A stretch of DNA of 64,000 nt from Nakamurella aerolata (GTDB taxonomy: Bacteria; Actinomycetota; Actinomycetes; Mycobacteriales; Nakamurellaceae): positions 372,001-436,000 of the forward strand of contig NZ_JABEND010000001.1 of the NCBI RefSeq assembly GCF_013002705.1, given 5' to 3'. The notes beneath the pieces are model-generated. The model ran no database searches. It was given only the letters and a program-made list of their open reading frames with translations, and was not told the origin of the DNA. Positions 49,969-60,804 of the stretch are shown one piece after another; the first letter of the stretch is position 1, and each line of letters opens with the position of its first letter. Position numbers and translations under genes: made by a program.

Positions 49969-51306
49969 TCAATGGACGGAGTCGCTCACCTTGAACCAGC
50001 TGCTGGGGTCGTTCACGTCGGCGAACTCGATGTTCTCGGCGAACTTCGTCACGTCGGCGACGGAGCCTTTCCCAGAGATCAGTGCGGTGTACCCGCCGCC
50101 CAGATCAATTCGGATCTGCACCGAATTGGCCGCACCCTCAAAAGAAGACACCTTGGCTGGGCGACCGTTGATGGTTGTCGGCTGATCTCCAGGATCGCTT
50201 CCCATCGGATCGGGATTGGTCACCGAGATGTTGGCCGTACCCACGGAGGCGTCGTCGATCAGGTACCCGTAAGTCAAGCCCAGATCTGAGGTGGGTGACG
50301 CAGCATCGGACATCCAGTACCCCCCAACCTCACTCATCGGCGCTCGATCCAGCGGGAGCAGCGGCTTGGTGACCTTGAAGGGCAAGGTGCGGGGGGTGTT
50401 CGAGAACTGCAGCGCTGTTGCCATCTTGATGCCCTGCTGCTGGGTGACGTTGACAACCACGGACCACTTGCCCGGACTCCACTGCCAGGCGAGGGTGCCG
50501 GAGCCGCACAGTTTGGCAAAGTAGGCGTCACGGCCTTCGACAGACAGCTTCACCGCGTCCGCCGGTACGGTCAGCTCACTGCTTTCAGTGAACGTTGCTC
50601 TGGCGTACTCGGTACCAAGGCCGGACAGCCGCACCGCGAACTGCGATCTCACACTGTATCGATTCTCGATCTTAACCCCGCTGTCCCTGGCAGCAACGAC
50701 GAACATGCTTGTCAGGTCGAACGAGCCAGAAACCGCGATCCGCTCGCCGTCGAGCGACAACAGGCATACCGAGGCGTTCAAGTCGCGCAGCTTCATCCGA
50801 TCGGTGCCAGCGGCAACGGTTTTCACCCTCGCCGAACCGGCGGCGGAGCTCGCCTTCACGGTGCCGGCGCCGGTCGGGGCCGGCTTCGCCGCGGACGGTT
50901 TCGTCTCGGCGGGCGGTTCCGTTGCGGGCGGCGGCGGTTTCACCGGCAGGCTGCGCGGTGGTGCGGCAGCGCTCTTCCGCCCTGTTGTGTCGTCCGGTGA
51001 CGCGGTGGCCGAGGCGGTGGTGCCCGACGGCGGGTTGACTCCGATCGCGGTCGCGTCGGCCGAGCCGGACCCGGCGGGGGCGACGGCGGCCGGCTGGTGC
51101 GGGCGCGATTGGTTGACGACCACCGGGATGGCGACGGCAGCGGCGACCACGGCGGCGGCTACCCCGGCTATCGCCCAGGATCGGGAGCGGGTGGCCGTGG
51201 TGGCGTGCCGAGTGTCGGTCAGCTTGGCGGCGAAGTCCGGGGTGTGCTCTTTGGCAAGACCGGCGCGCTCGCGGTAGAGGCGACGCAGGTCGTCTTCGGA
51301 AGGCAT
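49969..51306 (-). CDS. Single-pass membrane protein, candidate anti-sigma factor
   Basis: A 445-residue protein encoded directly after a SigE-family sigma factor. N-terminal about 43 residues are cytoplasmic (MPSEDDLRRLYRERAGLAKE, a short helical segment), one membrane helix lies at about 44-65 (SWAIAGVAAAVVAAAVAIPV), then an about 90-residue Pro/Thr/Ala-rich wall-spanning linker, then an external domain (about 165-445) with two Cys (SVCLLSLDGE and AKLCGSGTLA). No HxxxCxxC zinc anti-sigma motif is present, so the anti-sigma call rests on operon and topology; it could instead be a regulated surface protein. Confidence 0.6.
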   Translation of the reverse strand: MPSEDDLRRLYRERAGLAKEHTPDFAAKLTDTRHATTATRSRSWAIAGVAAAVVAAAVAIPVVVNQSRPHQPAAVAPAGSGSADATAIGVNPPSGTTASATASPDDTTGRKSAAAPPRSLPVKPPPPATEPPAETKPSAAKPAPTGAGTVKASSAAGSARVKTVAAGTDRMKLRDLNASVCLLSLDGERIAVSGSFDLTSMFVVAARDSGVKIENRYSVRSQFAVRLSGLGTEYARATFTESSELTVPADAVKLSVEGRDAYFAKLCGSGTLAWQWSPGKWSVVVNVTQQQGIKMATALQFSNTPRTLPFKVTKPLLPLDRAPMSEVGGYWMSDAASPTSDLGLTYGYLIDDASVGTANISVTNPDPMGSDPGDQPTTINGRPAKVSSFEGAANSVQIRIDLGGGYTALISGKGSVADVTKFAENIEFADVNDPSSWFKVSDSVH

Positions 51307-51407
51307 GGTGGCTCCTGAAAGTTGTGGTCACGTGCCGGCCGTGCCGGCGAAAGCTGTTGGGGCGTAATACCTGTGGTCCGCTGAGGCGAGCAAGGCGATC
51401 GACTGCG

Positions 51408-52004
51408 TCAGGCCGGGTCGGGTGGCGGCACCGCCAGCAGGGTCGGCGATAACAGCGCAGGTGTGTCCGGCCCGGAACCGCCGTCACCCAACTCGATGCG
51501 GAGCGCGGCCAGCCCGCGCGAGATGTAGCCGCGCACGCTGGCCGGTTTGCAGCCCAGCTCGGCGGCGATGGCGTCGTCGGACAGGTCGAGGTAGTAGCGC
51601 AGTGCCAATGCGGCCTGTTGTTGTTTCGGCAGGCTCGCCAGTTGCTGAGCGAGCTCGTCGTGCTCGGCAATGCGCTGGGCACTGTCGCCGGCCGGGTCGC
51701 GCTCGGCAACCGTGCTGACCAGCTCGGGGTCGCGGGGCGCCTGAACAACGGTGCGGCGTCTGGTGTTTCGCAGAAACTTGTTCAGCAGCATGCGCCGGAC
51801 ATAAGCCAACGGAAACTCGGCGGTGCTCACCCGCGGCCAGTTCGCGTAGGCATCTCCGACTACATCGGCGGTCAGCTTCTCGGCGGCAGATCGGTCTCCG
51901 GTCAGCGCGACCGCGAAGCCGAACAACGCCGATTGGTGCGCACGAACGAAGGCAACGAAGTCGTTCCGGTCCGACGGGTCCGGTACGGACGACTGGGTGC
52001 TCAT
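51408..52004 (-). CDS. SigE-family ECF RNA polymerase sigma factor
   Basis: A 198-residue ECF sigma factor. Region 2: DFVAFVRAHQSALFGFAVAL to DVVGDAYANWPRVSTAEFPL and AYVRRMLLNKFLRNTRRRTV; region 4: LASLPKQQQAALALRYYLDL then SDDAIAAELGCKPASVRGYI, SRGLAALRIEL. The C-terminal Pro-rich tail is short. The ATG at 52004 has no Shine-Dalgarno of its own; it overlaps the stop of a 13-codon leader ORF that has a strong one. Co-transcribed with the following membrane protein. Confidence 0.9.
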   Translation of the reverse strand: MSTQSSVPDPSDRNDFVAFVRAHQSALFGFAVALTGDRSAAEKLTADVVGDAYANWPRVSTAEFPLAYVRRMLLNKFLRNTRRRTVVQAPRDPELVSTVAERDPAGDSAQRIAEHDELAQQLASLPKQQQAALALRYYLDLSDDAIAAELGCKPASVRGYISRGLAALRIELGDGGSGPDTPALLSPTLLAVPPPDPA

Positions 52005-52042
52005 GACGCGCGTTCAGGCACAACGCTGTGCAGGGACGTCAT
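52001..52042 (-). CDS. 13-residue leader peptide coupled to the sigma factor
   Basis: On the minus strand CAGGAGGGGAT precedes an ATG at 52042 that opens MTSLHSVVPERAS and stops at TGA (52001-52003), overlapping the ATG of the sigma factor gene (ATGA). The strong ribosome site belongs to the leader, and the sigma gene itself has none, so sigma translation appears to depend on translation of this upstream ORF. The peptide sequence shows no codon run typical of attenuation. Confidence 0.55.
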   Translation of the reverse strand: MTSLHSVVPERAS

Positions 52043-52200
52043 ATCCCCTCCTGTGGTTCGGTGGCCGCCACCGACGCGGCCCTCACCGACTACAAGTCAC
52101 CACCGCGCCCGATTGTTGCGGTGGCTACGGCGGATTTCACCGCCGATGCGCGGTGCGCCGCACAGTCGGGCAGACGGGCGGACGGGCAGGCGGCACCGGC

Positions 52201-52956
52201 TCAGGATTCCCGGTGAATGGCCAGCGGCCCCGAACTCTGCGCCACCGGCATCAGCTCGATCAGGTTGATGTTGACGTGGGCCGGCTGGTTGGTGGCCCAG
52301 TAGACCGACTCGGCGACGTCGTCGGCGGTGAGCGGATCGACGCCGGCGTACACCTGGTTCGCCTTGCGCTGGTCGCCGTCGAAACGCACAACGGAGAACT
52401 CGGTGCCGCCGACCATGCCGGGTTCGATGCAGGTAACGCGGACGCCGGTGCCGGGCAGATCGGCGCGCAGGTTCAGGCTGAACTGGTGCACGAAAGCCTT
52501 GGTGGCGCCGTAAACGTTGCCGCCGGGATACGGGTAGCTCGCTGCCGTTGAACCGATGTTGATCACGTGGCCGCGGCCGCGCTGCACCATGCCGGGCAGC
52601 ACCGCCCTTGTCACATGCACCAGGCCGGTGACGTTGGTGTCGATCATGGTGTCCCAGTCGCCGAGGTCGGCTTCCTGCGCCGGGCCGAGGCCGAGGGCGA
52701 GGCCGGCATTGTTGACCAGCACGTCGATCTGGGCGAACTCCGGTGGCAACTCAGCCAGCAGCGCCGGGATGGCATCGGAGTCGCGGACGTCGAGCGCGGC
52801 GACGTACACCGCATCGCCGAGCTGATCCTTCAGCTCGGCCAGCCGATCCGCGCGGCGGGCGGTTGCGATCACCTTCCAGCCTTCGCGGGCGAAGCGCCTG
52901 GCGATGGCGGCGCCGAATCCGGCGCTGGCGCCGGTGACGAAGACCGTTCCGGACAT
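52201..52956 (-). CDS. Short-chain dehydrogenase (YdfG-like)
   Basis: A 251-residue classical SDR: TVFVTGASAGFGAAIARRFA (cofactor site), IDVLVNNAGLALGLGPAQE (NNAG), then INIGSTAASYPYPGGNVYGA and TKAFVHQFSLNL with catalytic Ser, Tyr and Lys (YGATK). The C-terminal PAHVNINLIELMPVAQS and overall pattern resemble YdfG-type 3-hydroxy acid / serine dehydrogenases, which act on short hydroxy acids with NADP. Single gene between the transporter cluster and the sigma operon. Confidence 0.9.
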   Translation of the reverse strand: MSGTVFVTGASAGFGAAIARRFAREGWKVIATARRADRLAELKDQLGDAVYVAALDVRDSDAIPALLAELPPEFAQIDVLVNNAGLALGLGPAQEADLGDWDTMIDTNVTGLVHVTRAVLPGMVQRGRGHVINIGSTAASYPYPGGNVYGATKAFVHQFSLNLRADLPGTGVRVTCIEPGMVGGTEFSVVRFDGDQRKANQVYAGVDPLTADDVAESVYWATNQPAHVNINLIELMPVAQSSGPLAIHRES

Positions 52957-52974
52957 GGTGTTCTCCTCGCTTCC

Positions 52975-53050
52975 GGTGGTCGCCTCAGCGGTGGTTACCC
53001 ACCGCGGTGGTCGCCTCAGAGGTAGTGGCCCACAGCGGTAGTTGCCCCAG
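52975..53050. repeat. 31-bp tandem repeat upstream of the SDR gene
   Basis: Two full units (52975-53005 and 53006-53036) beginning GGTGGTCGCCTCAG and a partial third (53037-53050, GGTAGTTGCCCCAG). The array starts 18 bp upstream of the SDR ATG and occupies most of the 136-bp gap to the ABC ATPase gene. Confidence 0.8.
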
Positions 53051-53092
53051 CCTAGTGCCGAGTCGCGACCGCAGCCGCGCCGCGGATCCGGC

Positions 53093-54201
<1,109 letters not shown>

Positions 54202-54202
<1 letters not shown>

Positions 54203-55080
54203 CAGCCTTTGATTCCTCCTTGAAAGGCGAAGCCGTAGCGGCGATTCACCAGCAGGTACAGCACGACCACCGGCACCGAGTAGACCAGCGCGAAGGTGGA
54301 GATCAGGGCGAAATTGGGTTGCCCACCAGAGTCGTAGAAGGTGTACATGGCCACTGCCGCAGGCTGTTTCGACTCCGAGGTGAACAGCACGTACGGAACC
54401 AGGAAGTTCCCCCACACCTGCACCAGCGCCCACACGCCGACCGTCGCCATGCCCGGACGGATCAACGGCAGGGCGATATGGCGCAGAATCTGGCTCGGCT
54501 TGGCGCCGTAACCCCTTGCCGACTCCTCGTACGAGCGCGGAATGGCGTCGACGAAGTCCTTGAGCATGAAGATGGCCGCCGGCAGCAGGCCGCCGGTGAG
54601 CACCAGAACGACCCCTGTGTAGCTGTCCAACATGTTGAGCTGGAACAACATCAGGAAGATCGGCACCATCGCGGCGGTCCCGGTGACGATGGACGACAGC
54701 AACAGCAGCCCGTACAGCAACTGGTCCCGGCCGGGGACTCTGACCCTGGACAGCGCGTACGAGGCCAGCGCCGACAGGGCCACCACCACCACCGCGGTGG
54801 CGATCGACAGGATCAGCGAATTCCTGATGGACGGCCAGGTTTGCGGGTTGTCCAGCAGTTCCCGGAAGTTGTCGAGGGTCACCCCGCCGCGCAGGCTGGC
54901 CCGGAAGTTCGGCTCCTTGGCGAACGGTGTCAGCGCCAACCACACCAGCGGCAGCGCGAAGAACACCGTCGCGACGCAGACCACCAGATAGGTGGCTACC
55001 CGGCCGAGCAGGTGCCGGACCCGGCCCATCGCCGCCTGGTGACTGTCGGCGGTGCGCACACCCTCATGCGTGCTCGTCAT
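54202..55080 (-). CDS. Carbohydrate ABC transporter permease (MalG-like)
   Basis: A 292-residue inner membrane permease with six predicted helices; the EAA loop reads EESARGYGAKPSQILRHIAL then PLIRPGMATVGVWALVQVWG. ATG at 55080 overlaps the stop of the first permease gene (ATGA). It ends in YGFAFQGGIKG, typical of sugar permeases of the CUT1 class. Confidence 0.92.
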
Positions 55081-56108
55081 GCCGCCGCCTTCGCGGCGTT
55101 CCGCTTGCGGCGCTTGGTGTCTCTGGCCAACGCCGAGTCGTCGTCGGCGGTGCGCAGGAACCTGATGTACACCACCGCGATCACCAGGTTGACCAGCAGC
55201 AGCAAGAGCGACACCGCCGAGCCGTAGCCGAGATTGCCCTCGACGATGGCGGTTTTGTAGATGTACACCGGCAGCGTGGTGGACGCCCCGTTCGGTCCGC
55301 CGCCGGTCAGCAGGTACGGACTGAAGTCGTTGAAGGTCCACAACGTGATCAGCAGCGTGTTGGTGAGGATGTTGCGCCGCACCGTCGGGATCGCCACGTC
55401 GCGCAGCTGCTGCCAGCTGGACGCACCCGACATCTTCGCCACCTCCAGCTGCGACTTCGGCACCGTCGACAACGCGGCCGCGTACAGCAGCATGGAAAAG
55501 GCGGTGCCGCGCCAGATGTTGAAGATCACGATCACCGCCATCGGGTGCTCGATCACCCACGGCACCTCGGTGCCGAGCAGGCCGTTCAACGTGCCGGCAC
55601 GCCGGTCGAGCAGGGCCTGCCACAGGAACGCGACAACCGATCCTGGCAGGATCCAGGCGAGCAGTACCAGCACCGTCAACACGTTGCGGACCACCCGGTT
55701 GGCACCGCGGAAGAACCAGGCAAGCGCGAACCCCAGAATGTTCTGCCCGAACACCGCGGAGAGCGCCACGAAAACCAGGGTCAGCCACAGCGCCCGGGTG
55801 AACGCCGAGTCGCCGATGGCTTCCGAGTAGTTGTCGAGACCGACGAAAGTCGGTGCGGCGGCAGAACTTCCGGTCAGCGCATAGTCGAGCAGCCCGAGGT
55901 ACAGCGTCCAGACCGCGGGGAACACCAGGAAGACCCCGACCACCACCAGCGCGGGCGCGACGAACCCTGCGGCCCGCCACCGGCCCAGACCGACGACGTC
56001 CGGATCACGCCGGGCACGACCGGCGCGCCGCTGCGGATCCGGCCCGTCGGCCTGATCGGGGTCGCCTGCGCTGGTGCTGATCGCCGGGTCGACTGGGGCG
56101 CTACTCAC
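55077..56108 (-). CDS. Carbohydrate ABC transporter permease (MalF-like)
   Basis: A 343-residue permease with a disordered N-terminus (about 1-45) and six helices. The EAA motif is recognisable in QLEVAKMSGASSWQQLRDVA and IPTVRRNILTNTLLITLWTF; the segment GGPNGASTTLPVYIYKTAI is usual in MalF-type subunits. GTG at 56108 overlaps the binding-protein stop by 8 bp. The C-terminus is Lys/Arg-rich. Confidence 0.92.
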   Translation of the reverse strand: MSSAPVDPAISTSAGDPDQADGPDPQRRAGRARRDPDVVGLGRWRAAGFVAPALVVVGVFLVFPAVWTLYLGLLDYALTGSSAAAPTFVGLDNYSEAIGDSAFTRALWLTLVFVALSAVFGQNILGFALAWFFRGANRVVRNVLTVLVLLAWILPGSVVAFLWQALLDRRAGTLNGLLGTEVPWVIEHPMAVIVIFNIWRGTAFSMLLYAAALSTVPKSQLEVAKMSGASSWQQLRDVAIPTVRRNILTNTLLITLWTFNDFSPYLLTGGGPNGASTTLPVYIYKTAIVEGNLGYGSAVSLLLLLVNLVIAVVYIRFLRTADDDSALARDTKRRKRNAAKAAA

Positions 56109-57753
56109 TGCTCACTTTGTCGGCGCCGACGATCTTCTCCAGGCTCTTGGCGTAGGTCGCTGCGGCCTCGTCCGGCGAGGTGCCGGTGACGACGTCGAGG
56201 GTGGCCTGCTGGATGGCGGTGGAGACCGCGTTGTACTTCTCGTCAGACGGGCGGTAGGTGGTGATCGGCAGCACGTCCTTGGCGATGAAGCTGAGCAGCG
56301 GGTCGTTGGCGAGAGTGGCGGCGTTGACGTCATCGCGCGCCGAGATGCGCACCTGCAGTTTGCTCATCGCTTCCTGGGCCTTGGCACTCAGCATGTACTG
56401 CATCAGTTCCCAGGCCTGCTGCGGGTACTGCGACTTCGGGTTCAGGAACAACCCGGAGCCACCGGAGACCGACACGAAGTCTTGGCCGTTCACCCCGGAA
56501 CCCGGCTTCTCCGCGGGGATCTTGGCCCAGCCGACGGTGCTGTTCCGATCGGCCATCGAGGTGGCGCCGCAGGTCTTTTTGTCCGGGCAGATCACCGACC
56601 GCCAGAAGTAGTCGCCCTCGGCGAGAATGCCGATCTGGCCCTTGGCGAACAGTTCGAAGCTCTGGTCCCTGCCGCTGTTGTCCTGTTGCAGGGTGGCATC
56701 GCCGAGACCGCCGTCGCCGTACAGCTTGCCGTAGAAGCCAAGAACACTCTTGACGTTGGGGGTGGCACCCTGCCAGGTGCCGGCCTTGTCGTCGAACAGC
56801 GGCTTACCGGTGCCGACCAGCAATGGTAGAAAGCCTTGCGCCGTTGTCGCTTCGGTCATTGCGGTGCCGGCGTTGATCTGGATCGGGGTGACGCCATCAA
56901 CGCCCTTGAGCTTCTCCCCCGCGGCGAGGATGTCGTCCCAGGACGTGGGTTGCCAGTCGGCCGGCAACCCGGCCTGCTGGAAGACCTTCTTGTTGAAGTA
57001 GAGCACCCGGCCGTCGGTGCCGTTCGGGAGGCCGTACACCTGACCTTGGTAGGTGACGCTCTGCCGCACCGAGTCGGAGATCTGCTTCCAGCCGTCCCAG
57101 CTGTCGATGCCGGTGGCCACCTGGTTGAGCGGCTTCACGTAGCCGGCGCCGGCGAGCTCCCCCAGCCAGATGCCGTCGGCGGCGAACACGTCCGCCGCGC
57201 CACCGGCTTTCAGGCCGAGCTGCAGCTTGGTCTTGTACTCGGGATCGTCGACGCCGGAACCGTTGAAGGTGACCTTGGCGTTGACGCCCTTGGCCTTCTG
57301 CTCGGCGATGAAGCCGGGGATCACGGTCTCGGTGATCCACGTGGCCTCTGCGTCGTTCTTGCCGCCCTTGACCGCGTTGGTGGCGATGGTGAGGGTGACG
57401 TCCTTGGCATCGGCGTTGACCGGGTTGGCGTTGCCGCCGCCACCGGGCGCCGCAGCACCGGAACCGGCCGCACCGGAACCGTCAGCCGCTCCCGAGCCGG
57501 AAGCCGCTGAGCCGGACGCTGCCTGGTCACCCGCCGCGCTGGAGCCGCCGTTGCCAGCGGCCGCGCTGCCGTCCGCCGCGGCCCCGGCGCTCTGCTGCTG
57601 GCCGGTCGTCCCCGCCGCCGGCGGAGCTTCGGCGCTCGAGGTCGACGAGTCGTTCTTGGCGCCGACACAGCCGGCGGTCAAGATAGCGACGGCCGCCAGT
57701 ACCACAGCACTCTTGGTCACACTTGAAACTGAACGCACGGGCCTCATTGCCAT
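56101..57753 (-). CDS. Sugar-binding lipoprotein of ABC transporter
   Basis: A 550-residue extracellular solute-binding protein. Signal peptide with lipobox LTAGC (VLAAVAILTAGCVGAKNDSS), then an about 80-residue Ala/Gly/Ser-rich linker (AAGSGAAAPGGGGNANPVNA), unusually long, then the SBP family 1 fold (DVTLTIATNAVKGGKNDAEA ... GLPNGTDGRVLYFNKKVFQQ ... SGGSGLFLNPKSQYPQQAWE). It is first in the operon with two permeases and an ATPase, consistent with import of an oligosaccharide or similar; the ligand is unknown. ATG at 57753 or 57747 could be the start. Confidence 0.9.
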   Translation of the reverse strand: MAMRPVRSVSSVTKSAVVLAAVAILTAGCVGAKNDSSTSSAEAPPAAGTTGQQQSAGAAADGSAAAGNGGSSAAGDQAASGSAASGSGAADGSGAAGSGAAAPGGGGNANPVNADAKDVTLTIATNAVKGGKNDAEATWITETVIPGFIAEQKAKGVNAKVTFNGSGVDDPEYKTKLQLGLKAGGAADVFAADGIWLGELAGAGYVKPLNQVATGIDSWDGWKQISDSVRQSVTYQGQVYGLPNGTDGRVLYFNKKVFQQAGLPADWQPTSWDDILAAGEKLKGVDGVTPIQINAGTAMTEATTAQGFLPLLVGTGKPLFDDKAGTWQGATPNVKSVLGFYGKLYGDGGLGDATLQQDNSGRDQSFELFAKGQIGILAEGDYFWRSVICPDKKTCGATSMADRNSTVGWAKIPAEKPGSGVNGQDFVSVSGGSGLFLNPKSQYPQQAWELMQYMLSAKAQEAMSKLQVRISARDDVNAATLANDPLLSFIAKDVLPITTYRPSDEKYNAVSTAIQQATLDVVTGTSPDEAAATYAKSLEKIVGADKVSSE

Positions 57754-57878
57754 TGTCTCCCAGTTGGTTGCGCCCCAGACGTCACCCGGTCGGGAAGAAC
57801 TGTAACCACACAACCGCCGCGACAACACCAAGGGTGGCCGCCCGGTTGGCGAAGAGTAGGGGGCCAGTTGGCGAAGTT

Positions 57879-58637
57879 TCAGACGATGATGGCGATAACG
57901 CCGGCGACGAGCAGACCGATGCCGGCCAGTGCGGTCAGCAGCGACCGCTGCGCCAGCACACTCTGCTGCCGCTGGGCCGTCCGCACCGCGGTGCCGCGGG
58001 TGCCGCCGGTGACCAGGAACGGCACACCGGCGCCGGCCGGTACCAGCACCACGCGGCTGCCGGAGATCTTGGCCCGGCCGGCCACCGTGAGCGGCTGGCC
58101 CGGCTGGATGAACTGTTCGGTGATGATTTCCTCGTCGTCGCGGCCGATCAACCCTGCCAGCATGTTCAGCTCACTGACCGCGCTGGTGCGGCGGGTCGGC
58201 ACGTCCTGTACCTGGGCCCCTGTCATCTGCACCACCACGCTCGCGCCGGACGGCTCGGCCGGGTCGACCAGCCGGAAACCGCCGCCGCTGTGGTAGCTCT
58301 GCTTCTCGGTGAGGGTCTCGTCGCCGTCGGAGTTGACCGACCGGAGCTGACGCAGGAACGAGAACCAGATGCACGGCTCGTCGGAGACGGGCGTGCGGGT
58401 CAGTTTCGCGCCGTCGTCCAGCTGCGCGACGCCGGTGACGGCGACGTCACGCTGGAACAGGCTGCGGTCGGGCAGTTCCGCGCGCACCGCTTCGGCCATG
58501 CCCACCACCTCCGCCACCGGCGTCGGGTCGGTGCTGAGCGCTGCGGTCCAGCTGGCCCGCTGGTGTCCGGCGGACCGCGAGCTGCGCCTGGCCTCGAGCA
58601 GCAACGCCACCCCGGCGACCAGCAGCAGGAACTCCAT
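57879..58637 (-). CDS. GIDE-domain (MULAN-like) membrane protein
   Basis: A 252-residue protein with a membrane helix at each end (MEFLLLVAGVALLLEARRSS at the N-terminus; LLTALAGIGLLVAGVIAIIV at the C-terminus) and a soluble middle resembling the GIDE/BAM domain of the eukaryotic E3 ligase MULAN: VAVTGVAQLDDGAKLTRTPV, then SDEPCIWFSFLRQLRS and GFRLVDPAEPSGASVVVQMT. No RING finger is present, so ligase activity should not be inferred. The gene sits alone between the sugar transporter and the proteasomal ATPase gene. ATG at 58637 follows no clear Shine-Dalgarno. Confidence 0.72.
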   Translation of the reverse strand: MEFLLLVAGVALLLEARRSSRSAGHQRASWTAALSTDPTPVAEVVGMAEAVRAELPDRSLFQRDVAVTGVAQLDDGAKLTRTPVSDEPCIWFSFLRQLRSVNSDGDETLTEKQSYHSGGGFRLVDPAEPSGASVVVQMTGAQVQDVPTRRTSAVSELNMLAGLIGRDDEEIITEQFIQPGQPLTVAGRAKISGSRVVLVPAGAGVPFLVTGGTRGTAVRTAQRQQSVLAQRSLLTALAGIGLLVAGVIAIIV

Positions 58638-58738
58638 GGCCAACGCTAACGCGCGCCGTCGCGTCCGCGGGCGAAGACGCGTGGACGCGCATGGACCGGC
58701 GGCCCGGGGGCGCCAGCCCGTGCACCGGGCGCCGACAG

Positions 58739-60583
58739 TTACAGGTACTGCCCGGTGCTTGGCGCGGTGTCGATGGAACGCGAGCCTTCGGACTGCTTGC
58801 CGGACACCAGCGTGCGGATGTACACGATCCGCTCACCCTTCTTGCCGGAGATCCGTGCCCAGTCGTCCGGGTTGGTGGTGTTCGGCAGGTCCTCGTTCTC
58901 GGCGAACTCGTCGACGATCGCGTCCTGCAGGTGCGCGACCCGCAGACCTGTTGCGCCGGAATCGATCCGGGCCTTGATGGCCGACTTCTTCGCCCGGTCG
59001 ACGATGTTCTGGATCATCGCCCCGGAGTTGAAATCTTTGAAGTACAGGATCTCTTTGTCGCCGTTGGCGTAGGTGACCTCGAGGAAGCGGTTGTCGTCCG
59101 ACTCTGAGTACATCCGCTCGACGGTGGTCTGGATCATCGCCGAAACGGTTTCCGCGCGGTTGCCGCCGAACTCGGCAAGATCGTCCTCGTGGATCGGCAG
59201 GTCGGCGGTCAGGTACTTGCCGAAGATGTCCTTGGCCGACTCGGCATCCGGCCGCTCGATCTTGATCTTGACGTCCAACCGGCCGGGCCGCAGGATCGCC
59301 GGGTCGATCATGTCTTCCCGGTTGCTCGCCCCGATCACGATGACGTTCTCCAGGCCCTCGACGCCGTCGATCTCGCTCAGCAACTGCGGGACGATGGTGG
59401 TCTCGACGTCGGACGACACGCCGCTGCCCCTGGTGCGGAACACCGAGTCCATCTCGTCGAAGAAGACGATCACCGGGGTGCCGTCCGACGCCTTTTCCCT
59501 GGCCCGCTGGAAGATCAGCCTGATGGTGCGCTCGGTCTCGCCGACGTACTTGTTGAGCAGCTCGGGGCCCTTGATGTTGAGGAAGTAGCTTGTCACCTTC
59601 TCCTCGCCGCGGGCGGCGGCCACCTGCTTGGCCAGCGAGTTCGCGACGGCCTTGGCGATCAACGTCTTTCCGCAGCCGGGAGGCCCGTACAGCAGCACCC
59701 CCTTGGGCGGGCGCAGTTGATACTCGGCGAACAGTTCGGCATGCAGGAAGGGCAGTTCGACGGCGTCGCGGATCTGTTCGATCTGCCGGCCGAGGCCGCC
59801 GATGTCTGAGTACGAGACGTCCGGAACCTCCTCCAGCACCAGGTCTTCCACCTCGGCCTTCGGCACCCGCTCGTAGGCGTACCCGGCCTTGGTGTCGACC
59901 AGCAGCGAATCACCCGGCTTGAGCGGCGCGTCCTGCAGCGGAGCGGCCAACTGCACCACCCGCTCCTCGTCGGCGTGACCGACCACGAGCGCCCGGTCGG
60001 CCCCGAGCACCTCGCGCAGCGTCGACACCTCGCCAGTGGCTTCGAAGCCGGCCGCCTCGACAACCGTGAGGGCCTCGTTGAGACGCAGCTGCTGGCCGCG
60101 CCGCAGGTCGGTGAGCTGGATGTTGGGCGACAACATCAGTCGCATCTTGCGGCCAGCGGTGTACACCTCGACGCTGGACTCGGGGCCGGGGCCGAGGTAG
60201 GTGCCGTAGCCACTGGGCGGCTGCGCCAGCCGATCAACCTCTTCCTTGAGCTGCAGCAGCTGGGTGCGGGCGTCGCGCAACGTGATGACCAGCTTGTCGT
60301 TGCGCTCGGTGAGGGTGCGCACGCGTTCCTGGGTGTCGGCGAGCTGCCGCTGCAGCGGCCGCACGTCGGTCGGTGCGACGGCGAGCCGGCGACGCAGCGC
60401 GGCGATCTCCTCGTTCAGGTCTCTGACCTTGGCGGCCAGTTCCGGACCGGACTGCTGGCCCGACTCCGGATTCGACGCGGACCCTGGCGTCCCGGCCGAG
60501 CCCGGTGCGCCGGACCCGGCTGAGGCGGCGGGCTCGGGCTGCTGCTCGGACCGGCCGGACCCTGGCGCTGAAAACTCCGTCAC
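58739..60583 (-). CDS. mpa: Proteasome-associated AAA+ ATPase (Mpa/ARC)
   Basis: A 614-residue hexameric unfoldase that recruits pupylated proteins and feeds them to the 20S proteasome. N-terminal disordered Gly/Ser leader, then the Pup-binding coiled coil ([20 protein letters not shown], about 48-120), two OB domains (about 120-260), AAA core with Walker [18 protein letters not shown] and Walker [17 protein letters not shown], and the C-terminal GQYL tail that opens the proteasome gate. GTG at 60583 with GGGGAG upstream was preferred to a longer frame. Confidence 0.96.
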   Translation of the reverse strand: MTEFSAPGSGRSEQQPEPAASAGSGAPGSAGTPGSASNPESGQQSGPELAAKVRDLNEEIAALRRRLAVAPTDVRPLQRQLADTQERVRTLTERNDKLVITLRDARTQLLQLKEEVDRLAQPPSGYGTYLGPGPESSVEVYTAGRKMRLMLSPNIQLTDLRRGQQLRLNEALTVVEAAGFEATGEVSTLREVLGADRALVVGHADEERVVQLAAPLQDAPLKPGDSLLVDTKAGYAYERVPKAEVEDLVLEEVPDVSYSDIGGLGRQIEQIRDAVELPFLHAELFAEYQLRPPKGVLLYGPPGCGKTLIAKAVANSLAKQVAAARGEEKVTSYFLNIKGPELLNKYVGETERTIRLIFQRAREKASDGTPVIVFFDEMDSVFRTRGSGVSSDVETTIVPQLLSEIDGVEGLENVIVIGASNREDMIDPAILRPGRLDVKIKIERPDAESAKDIFGKYLTADLPIHEDDLAEFGGNRAETVSAMIQTTVERMYSESDDNRFLEVTYANGDKEILYFKDFNSGAMIQNIVDRAKKSAIKARIDSGATGLRVAHLQDAIVDEFAENEDLPNTTNPDDWARISGKKGERIVYIRTLVSGKQSEGSRSIDTAPSTGQYL

Positions 60584-60804
60584 GGTTACTCCCCACTGCT
60601 TGTGGCAATCTCCCTCGACCCTACTCGGGGGCGCCTGCGAATCTCCGCTCCGGAAGCCGCGCGGCGTTCGCATCCGGCGCGACGGCTGCGCTGCCGCTGG
60701 CCGGTCTGCAAGACTGCCCTTGACGACAGCACCGGTACCGGCCGGAGCAACCCAGACCAGACACAGCGCAGCACCGGGCAACACCACGCAGAAACGGAAC
60801 GTCG

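Noticed and set aside
57879-58637. Reading the GIDE-domain protein as a ubiquitin-type E3 ligase
   Set aside because: No RING finger or other catalytic ligase motif is visible; only the GIDE-like region and two membrane helices are supported.
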